A DNA stretch of 64,000 nt from Chrysomallon squamiferum (taxonomy: Eukaryota; Mollusca; Gastropoda; Neomphalida; Peltospiridae): assembly GCA_012295275.1 (NCBI GenBank), contig CM022671.1, forward strand, positions 2,166,832-2,230,831, in the 5' to 3' direction. A model generated the notes under the pieces. It ran no database searches and had not been told where the DNA came from. It worked only from the letters and a program-made list of their open reading frames with translations. Shown piece after piece: positions 12,108 through 25,900 of the stretch. The first letter of the stretch is position 1. Each line of letters opens with the position of its first letter. A program made the translations under genes and the position numbers.

Positions 12108-12687
12108 AAATATAACGATCATGCATTTTAACGTGGGATATTTTACACAAACCGGCATTTGAAAACAGATTTTACATCCCTTTATTTATTTATTTGTTTG
12201 TTTGTTTATTTATTCGGTGTGCATTGTTGTATTTTCTTACCAGCACGAGACACTGTGCCAGCTATTCACTTGAGAAAATGACATTTGGACTGCACCTGTA
12301 TCACATGTTGTTTGTTTTCGTGCACTTACTGCAGATTTCAAGAAGAAAGCACGAATTATATAAAAACGTTTAACATTGATTTTACTAAGGTAAATATATG
12401 CATCGTGCTCTATATCTGTAAATACAAATATTTTATTTCGCAGAAATTATTTCTATGCATTTAAATGTTATCATTACAATAGACAGACATTGGAGTTAAA
12501 CAATACAGAGAAATATGCTGACATAAAGTGTCTGTAGAAAACATTTTCTTTTAATCTTCTGTTAATTGCATTGTTATTATTGTCATTAGCTTCTTATCTC
12601 TTCTGTGAATGTACAAATAAATATTAACTTTAGCCAGCCAGGAGCATGTTCATGCTTACATAAACATTCACACACAGGAACACAAAT

Positions 12688-12726
<39 letters not shown>

Positions 12727-13547
12727 TATTCATACACGGAAGAGATAAGAAGATAATGAATAAATTGTCTAAATGTTTGTGTGTAAATAAAATTCTATTT
12801 TTGTACAAAACGCAGCGGTTCTCTTTGATTCACACGGAGGTCACAGGTGAGAAACTTTCCTGGCTTTCACAAGCGTTTGGCATCGGGGTATTGTAAGATA
12901 CCTTTCCCCGTTGTCTTGTATTCTGTCATTATGTAGTGTAATCTTAATTAGAATTCAACACACTGATTTTAAACTAAGTTTCCCCAAAACCGTAAATAAT
13001 CTAGTTGTTTTTTAATTTCTTGTGTAGGATTACAAAATATGTTTGTAAATTAATAAATAACTCAAGCAGTACTCTTGTTGGTGTCTTATTTATTTAGTGG
13101 ATGTGTTATACTGTCAAAATAATAATTTATTTATTTATTTATTTATTTATTTATATATCACCACAGAATATACATTATAAAATGTAGTACAGCTAATACA
13201 TGCATATATATCAAAATATAAAAGTAAATAAATGTGTTAAAATTATCAGTACAAAAACAACCCAACACAAAAGGGGAAAAAAAGAAGAAGAAAAAGCCCA
13301 CATAAATATTTTCTACATATTACTAGCAGTATTTGTTATATAAATACAAAGTGTGTGTTATGGTAACAAATATACAAGAGTACATTATGGCAAAAATTAG
13401 ATTGACAAATACATATAATCTTTGCATATTTTTGCATTTTTCATCCCTAAATAATTATGAACTATTTATAATTTATGCAAATAATTTTGTACAAATATTC
13501 CATTCTTCAAATTTAATTGTTCTCTGTTATTTATTTTACATATATAT
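12108..13547. other. Intergenic, no gene seen
   Basis: AT-rich sequence with a TTTA/TTTG run near 12180, (CA)n at 12689-12724 and (TTTA)n at 13126-13155. Confidence 0.6.
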
Positions 13548-13965
13548 TTATCTGTTTAATAATACATGTTCAGAATATATCCAGTCAAAGTTTGATTTAT
13601 ATCTGTAGTGCTTGGCAATTAACAATTTTAAATTGATTATATTATCTTTTTCAGAATAATTTTGTTGCGTAAAGTAATTGTCCATTTATTTGTTCTCATA
13701 AATTATAGTTTTCCAGGATGTCTGATCATGTTTACATAACCAAAAGATATCTATTAAATCTTCACTGAACTTATGACAAAATTCACATTTCTCTGAATCC
13801 TTCATACCACATGATCCCAATTGCTTATTTCTTGTTAAAATAAATAATAAAATCTTTTTCTGAAAATATCTATATCCTGTGTGAGAAGAAGTTATATACT
13901 TTCCCCCGTTTGTCAAATAATTCTAAATCAAAAATATGCTGCCATTTTATTATCGTATTTATTTT
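13548..13965 (-). mobile_element. LINE ORF2 C-terminal fragment (zf-RVT region)
   Basis: On the minus strand, pieces in shifting frames read KWQHIFDLELFDKRGKVYNF, RNKQLGSCGMKDSEKCEFCH then KFSEDLIDIFWLCKHDQTSW, and INLKLLIAKHYRYKSNFDWI ending in a stop at 13548-13550. This order, with a C-x2-C ... W-x-C ... W zinc-binding pattern and a terminal KYYIY-like segment, is typical of the 3' end of non-LTR retrotransposon ORF2. Frameshifts and the lack of reverse transcriptase upstream show a dead, 5'-truncated copy. The clade cannot be set from this piece. Confidence 0.6.
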
Positions 13966-14196
13966 ATGCTTTGAAATTGTTTCTATTACATGATCATTAT
14001 AGAATTTTGTACAAACATTTGTATCAAACAGTTAGGAATTCCTAGTGTATTTAATGTTACTTGTTTATAATAGTTTTTAAAAATAAAAGTAAATGTGAGA
14101 AAACCGAAATAATATTTCTAATGGAGGTAATACTTGTATCATTCTTTAGGAGGATTGTTTAGTTAACTACCGTTGTTTGTGTCTTTAAAAACACAC

Positions 14197-14245
<49 letters not shown>

Positions 14246-15002
14246 ACAGGCACAGGCACATCAACAAGATGAATAATTATAATTCGGCATACAATTACTT
14301 TGCTTTTTCTAATTTTCTGTTTGCATAAATGGAGAGAAAGAAATTAATAAATATTCATACATGATTTAAAAAGGTAACAAAGAAAAAAAAAAACATATTT
14401 TAAAGATAAAAAAACAAACAAACAATTAAATAAATGAGCCCTTAACTAACTATAATAACAGTTTCAGCATTCTGGTCTATTGCAATCTGGAGACGGTGTG
14501 ATATTACAAAGTTCAGAGATTGTTTTACGTAGCATTTGTTTTATGAAGTTAATGTGTAGGTATGTAGCTTCACCCTTCTATTCTGCTACTGGAGTGTAAA
14601 ATTGAAAATTAAAATTAATATCAGCATTCACCATTTATACAAATTTACAATAAAAATAAAATTTAAATGAAATGCTTTACCTGTCTTTGTGTATTTCTGT
14701 TTATTAGTCATCTATTTGTAGATATATTTTCCTGTGTCTGTCTCCTATCTATATCTATTTGCAGAAATATTCATACATACATAGATACATACATAAATGC
14801 AAACACAGATACAGAGTATATATACATGCATATATGCAAGCATCCACAGAGATATTTATTTATCCAACCATTCATGTTTCTATCATCTTTATTTTTACTT
14901 GACCATTTAAATATATACATTTCAGATGTAAATACTAAAAAAATTTAAAGTCCTGATTGCTAAGTCATAACGCAACAACACAACAACAAAAATAAAAAAT
15001 AA

Positions 15003-15101
<99 letters not shown>

Positions 15102-15855
15102 CATAAAAATAAAACCTAATGTAAATGTTTCCATAACACTGCTAGAAAATCTTTTAGGCAAGGTGAAATTCTACAAATATTACAGGAAAATTACTTTTAC
15201 AAAATATCACTCGAATGTTGATCTGTCTAGTTAACCAATGCCAAAATATACACAAGTACAACAGTCGACCAGAACCAGATTATTTTCATCACTTTGTCTA
15301 AATACAGCAACTTGGTTTCGGTTTAAATATCTGGCGATTTCTAGTGAACATTTTGATTTCTGCTGCTAAAAGAACTGGAATGACAGCAACAAAAATCAAA
15401 ATATACAGATTTACAGTAGGTACTTAAATTCTTATATGCATACCTATGTTCCATTATTTCCAGATACATATTTATACCTAGGATGTATTTATGTGTTTCT
15501 ATGTATGTATTTAGATAGGTAGGTAGGCAGGTATGCATGTAGGTGTGTGTATGTGTGTAAGCATGAATGTATGTATGTATTTATGTATGTATGTTTGAAT
15601 GTATGTATGTATGTGTGCATATTTGCATCTGCTCTGTCAGTCGGTTTGTCTACATGTTTTGCTGTTTCCTTCTTTTCTTCCTTTCTTTATTTAGACACTT
15701 TCAAGAGACAATAGGCCGTTTTCTTTTTGTGCTTTTATTTATTTATTTATTTATTATTATTTTTATTATTATAGTTTTTATAATTATTAGTACCTTTATG
15801 TTGTTGTTGCTGTTGTTCAAAACAAAAAGTAGGAAGATTTTATACAAAGTCCAAG

Positions 15856-15909
<54 letters not shown>

Positions 15910-16052
15910 TAAAATTAAATAAATAAATAAATTAATAAAGTAGTCAAGAAAAGATGAAGAAGGTAAGACTAAGAAGGAAAAATAAGATAGCTCATGCACT
16001 CAAAAATAGCATTCAACTGAATGAGCATTTGACAGGTTTAAATAGAAGAAAA

Positions 16053-16088
<36 letters not shown>

Positions 16089-17539
16089 CCTCATCCAGAT
16101 GTATTAATCGTAATAGTTTGTTAAGTTCAAAGTGCCTTTCTGTAAGTGAAGTAGCCAGCATGTTCACCTTTAATACGTGAAATGTAGACAGAGCTCATTG
16201 AAAATGTGTATCAAGCCTGTGAGTATTCAGTAATTTTAATAACTACCTTCATTCTGTGTATTCACAATTATCTCCCTTTAAAATTAATAAAAATATATTC
16301 GGTATAGTTTTGTAGTTTTGTCTGCTTTTACATTTAAATTTTGTTATTATTTGCTTGTGATCTTTAGTATGCATCTACCCACAGACAAGAATGTATATAA
16401 CTCACAATGATGATCTCACAGCTACAGTAATTGTTAAACGCCTAGCAAACAACTTTAATGTCTGCAACAACAGCAACAAAAAAATTTAAGTTTTGTGTAA
16501 AAGTAAATAGAATAATAATTTAAAAAGAAAGAATGAAAAAGAATGAAAGAGGGAAAAAAGAACAATGCCTAACAAACAAACTAGTTAAATAGTAAGTAAA
16601 GATAGTATTAGAGAGTTCGAAAAGACACTATAGTTATCAAAAAGTTTATCACAGTTTAATAAATCTAATATATTACAAGAAATATCTGCAGGTAAAAAAA
16701 AACAAAAAAACAGTTATATTAAAGGAAATGGATAACGAAAATGCCTATTTTTATATAAACACTGAATAATGATAATGAAAGAAACTTTGTTGATGACATT
16801 CCCTACTGTCAGTGGTTTCGTCTCCGGGAAAAAAAAAAAATTATAATAATATACAAATAAAATTAAAATAATTTTAGCAAAGAGAAATATTTTTAATAAT
16901 TGGCGAAAACCAGAATGCCTAAATTTTTTAACCCCCCTCATTTAACAACTGTTTTAATATGTGATCACGGATTGTTACTGACACTTTACTCTCTAATGAT
17001 ATTTATAAGTGGAAGTTAAAAGATAGTTATTGTGAAGGAACAGCCTTTTATTGTAACCATAAGAAAAACAACAATACTAATAACAAAAATAACAATAATA
17101 ATGATATATGTAATAATTGTGTTGGTAGTAGAAGTAGCAGCAGCAGTAGTAGTAGTAGTAGTAATAGTGGTAGTAGTGGTAGTAGTAGTAGTAATTTAAT
17201 TTATACAAGTATTAATAGTAGTATTAATAGTAGTTAGTGTTAGTAGCTGTTGTGGTAGTAGCAGTAGTGATAGTGATGGTAACAGCTGTATTATATATAG
17301 CTGCAATAATAACAGTGGTAACAGAGGTAATGGTTTAATAGCACAAGTATTTGTAATAACAGTAGAAGTAGTAGCTGAAATAGTAGTAATAATGGTATTA
17401 GTATTAGTAATAGAGTAGTGGTAGTTATAGTAGTAGTAGTACTAATTGTAGTAGCTGCAGAAATAAAATTAATAATAAAGATTTGTATTTTTATGTTTTA
17501 TTTATTTTATTATTATTTTATTGCAGAAACACATCTAAA
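13966..17539. other. Intergenic, simple-repeat rich
   Basis: (CA)n at about 14190-14243, imperfect (AAT)n at 15004-15106, (AT)n at 15859-15900 and 16060-16088, and a long imperfect GTA/AGT trinucleotide field at 17105-17460. The block at about 16110-16440 weakly resembles 56735-57010 (both include ATCTCCCTTTAAAA). No supported gene. Confidence 0.55.
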
Positions 17540-17710
17540 TTAGAAACTGCTCCATTCCAAAACACTGTTCACATCTGCCACTGTCGTATCACTTTCGACA
17601 TTTCTCAAAACTTTTTCCAAAGCACATATCTCTGAAATCTCCGGGTTTCCATTTTCCATGACAACTCTTACTGCACCTGAATTTTGGGGAATCTCATGTT
17701 TATTTAAGTA
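17540..17710 (-). other. Unrecognised minus-strand reading frame of about 57 codons
   Basis: The frame includes NKHEIPQNSGAVRVVMENGN then PEISEICALEKVLRNVESDT, and ends SVLEWSSF with TAA at 17540-17542. Composition is more protein-like than the AT-rich surroundings and it is not a simple repeat. No upstream splice acceptor is evident. It could be a terminal exon or a transposon remnant; I do not recognise it. Confidence 0.25.
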
Positions 17711-19891
17711 TTATTATTATTTTTTAAAATCTTTCTCAAAGGTATTTGTAAAAGTACAATAAATTATTAAAATATCCTTCATCATTGTTTCAAAATATAA
17801 CTGGGTTTTTTTCTGGTATTTTGACATGTGTAACGTATCTGTTTTACCTGTTTAAAATACACACAGAACAGCTATATCCAAAGTGATCATTTCTCCCTAG
17901 TTGACATGGGTTATTTTTAGACACACAAAGTGCACTTATCTGCAAAATCAATACAAAAGCTACATTATTACATATATCAGTAGGTCCACATATTAATTTT
18001 ATACTATTATTTATAATACAGTGTGTATGTGTGCATGTAAATTGTACAATATGATTATACTTATAGTCACAAATAGTGTTGTTGTTTTGTTGTTGTTTCG
18101 GATATATATCATTATTATGATTATATGCCTACTTTTACTAAAAAATAAATTAAAAATCACTATAAACAGAATACAAAATTCATATTCATGATAGTTTCCT
18201 TTCACCTTTTTTGTTACTTTATCTGTATATATAATGTTATTTTATACCTTTCCAGCTTCCGCATTTTCATTTTTAAATTTTCACCAAATGGGATTTGTAT
18301 CCAAAACAGTGACAAAAAGACTGCTTGTATTTATAATATAATAAACAGTTAATATTAATACTATATTGCACATACAAGTGAATTATATATTGAAGCATAT
18401 CGCTCATAATTAACAGTTATATCTGCTTAATGAAATGTAAACATAACTTCGTTTTTGTGCCTAGTTTACTTACTACAAAATCACTTCTCCCAGAGGAACG
18501 GAACAAAAAGCTATCAACTGGCATCTTGTCATTTCTTAATCTACATGGGCAGCGTAACAATAACTAAATAGGGGACATAACTCCCACCCTGATTCCTGAC
18601 GAAATGCCACTAGATGTAATTTTATTTGGATTAAAAAAAAAAAAAGAAAAAAAGCGACTGAAACACTATTGAATATGAATAGGAAAGGTATAGCATGCCT
18701 TTTAAACAATTTTTTTTTTTTAAAGTTTTTATTTCGATGTTACTGACATATAAAAAATATATAAAACAAAACCATAAACCCAAAAACTTTTAGAAGTGAA
18801 ATATAATGAAGAAACGTAGTTACGTAGGGTTGTAGCTTATACTTTTGATAGGTTATAAATAATATAATATATTAATATTTAATGAAGTCTTGTAAGTTGT
18901 AAAATTACAGAATCATAGAAATGCTTTTATTAAATTTTTTTTAATGCAGAAAAAAAACTAATAGTAACAGTAACACCGATATTGAATCTTCACTGTTCAT
19001 CTGTTACTTCCTGTTCATTCTGTTGTCTCAGGAGTAGGCAGTGATGCCGCTGTATGACAGTGCCGTATACACCGTATTGACCACAAATATTATAATACAG
19101 AATGTGGTCCTTAAATCTGTTTAATGTAATCAAATCATATAATCAGTTTATTACTAGTATTTGCACCAGATACAGTTTAATGATTATGAAAAAAAAATCC
19201 ATCAATAATATTTTTTTTTCAACAGTAATAGTCAGAATTGGCAGTTATAATTTTTTCTCTGTATTTTGTTGGAGGCTATGGTTTGTTTTGTTGTAATTCT
19301 CCAATACATTTTGTTTTTTCTATTAATTTCCTTAGTGCCACATACTGACATAGCATCATTAAGATATAAATATCTTGCAGACTGAATGTACAGAATATAA
19401 TTATGGGTTAATATCAGGGTTACATTACAGGTGAAAATAGATTATTGGCAAAGTTGTTATATTCATCTTATTTCTTTTGAAAATTTTAAAACATTTTATT
19501 CTACATCATCTGTGCATGTCTTCCATGAATCTGAACAGGTACAGGTATATTTCCTTTTTAATATGTTTTCAGAAATAGGTGAAAATATCCAATAAAACGA
19601 CCACTTGCAAATATACATATGACTTACCTATTTTAACAAACAACAACTACAATATTATTTCCTTTACAACTGTATTTCAGATATACCAAGTTAATCAAAG
19701 ATAACCCAAACGTGACATTAAAATTCTTCTCAAATTTACTGAAGTAAATAAAGGTAATTTTTTTCAATAAACAAAGAGGCACCTGTAGGCAAAACAATTT
19801 TTGCTTGCCTTGTCACACATTCAGTTTGGTACTTTAATAATACTAGAGCAAACAAAAGTACCTGTAACAACATTTATTATTATTATTATGA

Positions 19892-19938
<47 letters not shown>

Positions 19939-19941
19939 CAG
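17711..19941. other. Upstream of the eIF2B-alpha remnant, no gene seen
   Basis: I searched both strands here for the missing N-terminal eIF2B-alpha exon(s) and saw nothing convincing. An (ATT)n tract (about 19875-19936) directly abuts the first recognisable exon. Confidence 0.5.
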
Positions 19942-22900
19942 TTCAGACATTAGCTGAGATGAGAGCTCGACTGAAGGATGCTAAAAATACCCTGAGTCAA
20001 ACAGAAAGCAGTGTCACATCAATTTCATCTGGATGTGAACTGTTCTTAAGATTTATCACACTGGCAAATCTTAGCATTCAGTAAGTATTGATTCTATTAA
20101 ACAAACCTTCCAGTAAGATCTACACATTAAGGAGCAAGTCTGAAACTTTAATTTCAGAGGCTAAAATAATATATTATTATTTTCTGATTCACTGACTGAT
20201 CTGAATGAGCTATGTAGATATATGATACTTTTGGATCTGTTTATGAAATAAAAAGAAATATTTTCAGTGAAAGATGTTGCTGGTAATATCTTACTGTTGA
20301 TTTTCCCATATTGCATCCTTAGTTTCCCATTAAAAGTTCAACCCTGTATTCCACAAGTAATTTATCAAAGGTACATATTTTACTCTCTGTGAGAAGTAAC
20401 ATTTAAAAGAGTTTTGGTGCAGAGACTTTTAGTTAAGTGTTGATAAGTACAGTTAAGAAGTAGAATCATGTTTATTATTTCTGAAAAGTTTATCAGAATC
20501 AGCTCAATTTATTTTTGGCATAGTGGAATGAATACAGGTTGAAGATTCCTTATCTGAAATGTTTCGGAATGGATGTGTTTTGGATATTTGAATTTTTCAG
20601 ATTTTGGAATATATGATATATAGAATAAGATCTAAGTATAATCATGAAATCTACTGATATGTAATACACAGCTAATACAAATAGTTGGCAGATATTTTAA
20701 TATTTAATCCTTATAATTTGTGCATGCTTAATCATGCAAAATTATAATGTATCACTGTCTAAAAGCCTCAGAAAACATTTATGTTTTGGATAAGAGATCT
20801 GCAATCTTTGTTAGGTTTATCATACAGTAACCATTAATATTTAAATGTGCCTCTGTTTTATCTATGTTCTGATGAAAGAAGACATAATGAAACTGATCCA
20901 TTAATTTTGAAATTACTAATTTTGTTCTTGTTTACTGTAAGTTAACTGTAAAATACAGTTATTTGTTATGCCATTTAACAAGTTTTTATAGTTGTCAGAT
21001 AATGTATAGCATAATTACACACAAAGACGCATACACACACACACTCACACATACTAATTTGTAGTTATTTATTTAATTACAGTGATTTCTGTTTTATAGG
21101 ATTTTCAAGAATGTCAAGAAATTCTGGTACAGTGAGGGAATTTATTTCTTCAAAAAGTTGCAAGTTCCTGTCAGAAGATTGCCAGATTAGCTCATCCATT
21201 TATTATAGATGGAGCAGTAAGTTATCTCCCCCTTCCCTGTAATCATAAATTATATTCAGGCCTTAAATATCAATATAAATGTAATTCATACTTAAATTTA
21301 AAAGTTCTAATATCCAAAATCCCTTTTAACTACATACAAAGACACAATTACAATTGATAATATAGTGTCCATGAATTTATTTAATGGAAAATTGTCTGTA
21401 CTAACCAGATGTAAATTATTCAAGTATCCTTCTACACCAGCAATCTTTTAAAAATAATCTTCACACACAAACACACACATACACACACTGTTGTAAATTA
21501 CTGTATTTATTACAACTGCTACCACTTTAAAGTATTATTATCATAGTATTTTCAGAATTATAATTATTAATAATGTTCTATTATTATTATAATTATTATA
21601 ATTATTATAATTTTTTGTAGACGGTATTAAGACATTCACGATCAAGAGTTGTACTTCAAATATTAAAGGAGGCTGTAGAAGCCAAGAAAAGATTTAAAGT
21701 CTATGTCACAGAATCTCTTCCTGACAAATCAGGGAAAAAAAAAATTAAAACCAACATTCATCTGTTTAATATTATCTTTTATTTATAGCATTAAGTAAAT
21801 TTATAGTCATCTTACTCAAAATATTTTTTTTTTCATGGATTATAATTTTATTTTTTTTTTTTAAATATATTCTCAAATATATTTACACTACCTGTTTCAT
21901 AGAACATTCTCAAAAGGTTCTCATTATGTCTGTTTTCTAAAAGAGCAAAAATCTGGAAATGTATGTATGATTATGTGCAAAAAAAAACAATGAAAAAACA
22001 ACAAAAACCACATGACATAAAATAAATTTTAGAAGGATTAAATATTCACATAGTAAATAAAAACAAGTGAAAAGAATTGTTCAGTTTAAATGAAATATAG
22101 CTGGTCTATGTATGTTTTCTTCAGGTGTGAGAAGTATAAAAAGTTAACTGCTCTTGGTATTCTCACAACTGTTTTTTGTTTTTTTCTTAGATTTTGCAAT
22201 AGTGTAAATGGATTTCAGAAATTAAAATACTTAATCATTTCTAATAATCATTATTTCCTTACTTAAAAAAATACCCACCTTTTTATCTCCCTCCCCATCT
22301 CTGTCTGTTTATCTGGCTCTCTATTTCTGTGTATATGGCTATATTAAATTTTCATAATCATAATGGCAATCTCTTTAATCAGTTCTGGGCTTTAAAATTT
22401 ATTTTTATTTTTCCGTTTACCTTTTTGTCTTTTTCTTATGAATATATATGTGTTTAAATGATTGTGAATTCTTGTATCAGTTATTTCAAATATAGTCTTG
22501 TACAATCTAGCTTCAGATATTTTAATATTTAATCCTTATAATTTGTGCATGCTTAATCATGCAAAATTATAATGTATCACTGTCTAAAAGCCTCAGAAAA
22601 CATTTATGTTTTGGATAAGAGATCTGCAATCTTTGTTAGGTTTATCATACAGTAACCATTAATATTTAAATGTGCCTCTGTTTTATCTATGTTCTGATGA
22701 AAGAAGACATAATGAAACTGATCCATTAATTTTGAAATTACTAATTTTGTTCTTGTTTACTGTAAGTTAACTGTAAAATACAGTTATTTGTTATGCCATT
22801 TAACAAGTTTTTATAGTTGTCAGATAATGTATAGCATAATTACACACAAAGACGCATACACACACACACTCACACATACTAATTTGTAGTTATTTATTTA

Positions 22901-25900
22901 ATTACAGTGATTTCTGTTTTATAGGATTTTCAAGAATGTCAAGAAATTCTGGTACAGTGAGGGAATTTATTTCTTCAAAAAGTTGCAAGTTCCTGTCAGA
23001 AGATTGCCAGATTAGCTCATCCATTTATTATAGATGGAGCAGTAAGTTATCTCCCCCTTCCCTGTAATCATAAATTATATTCAGGCCTTAAATATCAATA
23101 TAAATGTAATTCATACTTAAATTTAAAAGTTCTAATATCCAAAATCCCTTTTAACTACATACAAAGACACAATTACAATTGATAATATAGTGTCCATGAA
23201 TTTATTTAATGGAAAATTGTCTGTACTAACCAGATGTAAATTATTCAAGTATCCTTCTACACCAGCAATCTTTTAAAAATAATCTTCACACACAAACACA
23301 CACATACACACACTGTTGTAAATTACTGTATTTATTACAACTGCTACCACTTTAAAGTATTATTATCATAGTATTTTCAGAATTATAATTATTAATAATG
23401 TTCTATTATAATTACCCTTTTGTAGACGGTATTAAGACATTCACGATCAAGAGTTGTACTTCAAATATTAAAGGAGGCTGTAGAAGCCAAGAAAAGATTT
23501 AAAGTCTATGTCACAGAATCTCTTCCTGACAAATCAGGGTGAAAAAAAATTAAAACCAACATTCGTCTGTTTAATATTATCTTTTATTTATAGCATTAAG
23601 TAAATTTATAGTCATCTTACTCAAAATATTTTCTTTTTTCATGGATTATAATTTTATTTTATTTTTTTAAATATATTCTCAAATATATTTACACTACCTG
23701 TTTCATAGAACATTCTCAAAAAGGTTCTCATTATGTCTTTCTGTAGAGCAAAAATCTGGAAATGTATGTATGATTATGTGCAAAGAAAAAAACAATGAAA
23801 AAAACAACAAAAACCACATGACATAAAATAAATTTTAGAAGGATTAAATATTCACATAGTAAATAAAAACAAGTGAAAAGAATTGTTCAGTTTAAATGAA
23901 ATATAGCTGGTCTATGTATGTTTTCTTCAGGTGTGAGAAGTATAAAAAGTTAACTGCTCTTGGTATTCTCACAACTGTTTTTTGTTTTTTTCTTAGATTT
24001 TGCAATAGTGTAAATGGATTTCAGAAATTAAAATACTTAATCATTTCTAATAATCATTATTTCCTTACTTAAAAAAATACCCACCTTTTTATCTCCCTCC
24101 CCATCTCTGTCTGTTTATCTGGCTCTCTATTTCTGTGTATATGGCTATATTAAATTTTCATAATCATAATGGCAATCTCTTTAATCAGTTCTGGGCTTTA
24201 AAATTTATTTTTATTTTTCCGTTTACCTTTTTGTCTTTTTCTTATGAAATATATATGTGTTTAAATGATTGTGAATTCTTGTATCAGTTATTTCAAATAT
24301 AGTCTTGTACAATCTAGCTTCAGATATTTTAATATTTAATCCTTATAATTTGTGCATGCTTAATGATGCAAAATTATAATGTATCACTGTCTAAAAGCCT
24401 CAGAAAACATTTATGTTTTGGATAAGAGATCTGCAATCTTTGTTAGGTTTATCATACAGTAACCATTAATATTTAAATGTGCCTCTGTTTTATCTATGTT
24501 CTGATGAAAGAAGACATAATGAAACTGATCCATTAATTTTGAAATTACTAATTTTGTTCTTGTTTACTGTAAGTTAACTGTAAAATACAGTTATTGTTGT
24601 TATGCCATTTAACAAGTTTTTATAGTTGTCAGATAATGTATAGCATAATTACACACAAAGACGCATACACACACACACTCACACATACTAATTTGTAGTT
24701 ATTTATTTAATTACAGTGATTTCTGTTTTATAGGATTTTCAAGAATGTCAAGAAATTCTGGTACAGTGAGGGAATTTATTTCTTCAAAAAGTTGCAAGTT
24801 CCTGTCAGAAGATTGCCAGATTAGCTCATCCATTTATTATAGATGGAGCAGTAAGTTATCTCCCCTTCCCTGTAATCATAAATTATATTCAGGCCTTAAA
24901 TATCAATATAAATGTAATTCATACTTAAATTTAAAAGTTCTAATATCCAAAATCCCTTTTAACTACATACAAAGACACAATTACAATTGATAATATAGTG
25001 TCCATGAATTTATTTAATGGAAAATTGTCTGTACTAACCAGATGTAAATTATTCAAGTATCCTTCTACACCAGCAATCTTTTAAAAATAATCTTCACACA
25101 CAAACACACACATACACACACTGTTGTAAATTACTGTATTTATTACAACTGCTACCACTTTAAAGTATTATTATCATAGTATTTTCAGAATTATAATTAT
25201 TAATAATGTTCTATTATAATTACCCTTTTGTAGACGGTATTAAGACATTCACGATCAAGAGTTGTACTTCAAATATTAAAGGAGGTTGTAGAAGCCAAGA
25301 AAAGATTTAAAGTCTATGTCACAGAATCTCTTCCTGACAAATCAGGGTGAAAAAAATTAAAACCAACATTCGTCTGTTTAATATTATCTTTTATTTATAG
25401 CATTAAGTAAATTTATAGTCATCTTACTCAAAATATTTTCTTTTTTCATGGATTATAATTTTATTTTATTTTTTTAAATATATTCTCAAATATATTTACA
25501 CTACCTGTTTCATAGAACATTCTCAAAAAGGTTCTCATTATGTCTTTCTGTTTAAAAATAAAATAGAGCAAAAATCTGGAAATGTATGTATGATTATGTG
25601 CAAAGAAAAAAACAATGAAAAAAACAACAAAAACCACATGACATAAAATAAATTTTAGAAGGATTAAATATTCACATAGTAAATAAAAACAAGTGAAAAG
25701 AATTGTTCAGTTTAAATGAAATATAGCTGGTCTATGTATGTTTTCTTCAGGTGTGAGAAGTATAAAAAGTTAACTGCTCTTGGTATTCTCACAACTGTTT
25801 TTTGTTTTTTTCTTAGATTTTGCAATAGTGTAAATGGATTTCAGAAATTAAAATACTTAATCATTTCTAATAATCATTATTTCCTTACTTAAAAAAATAC

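Noticed and set aside
17105-17460. CRISPR-like or satellite array
   Set aside because: Imperfect GTA trinucleotide repeat without spacer structure; the genome is eukaryotic.
24745-24990. 81-codon frame starting MSRNSGTVREF
   Set aside because: Out-of-frame reading of eIF2B-alpha exon A running into the intron; the homologous frame is different.
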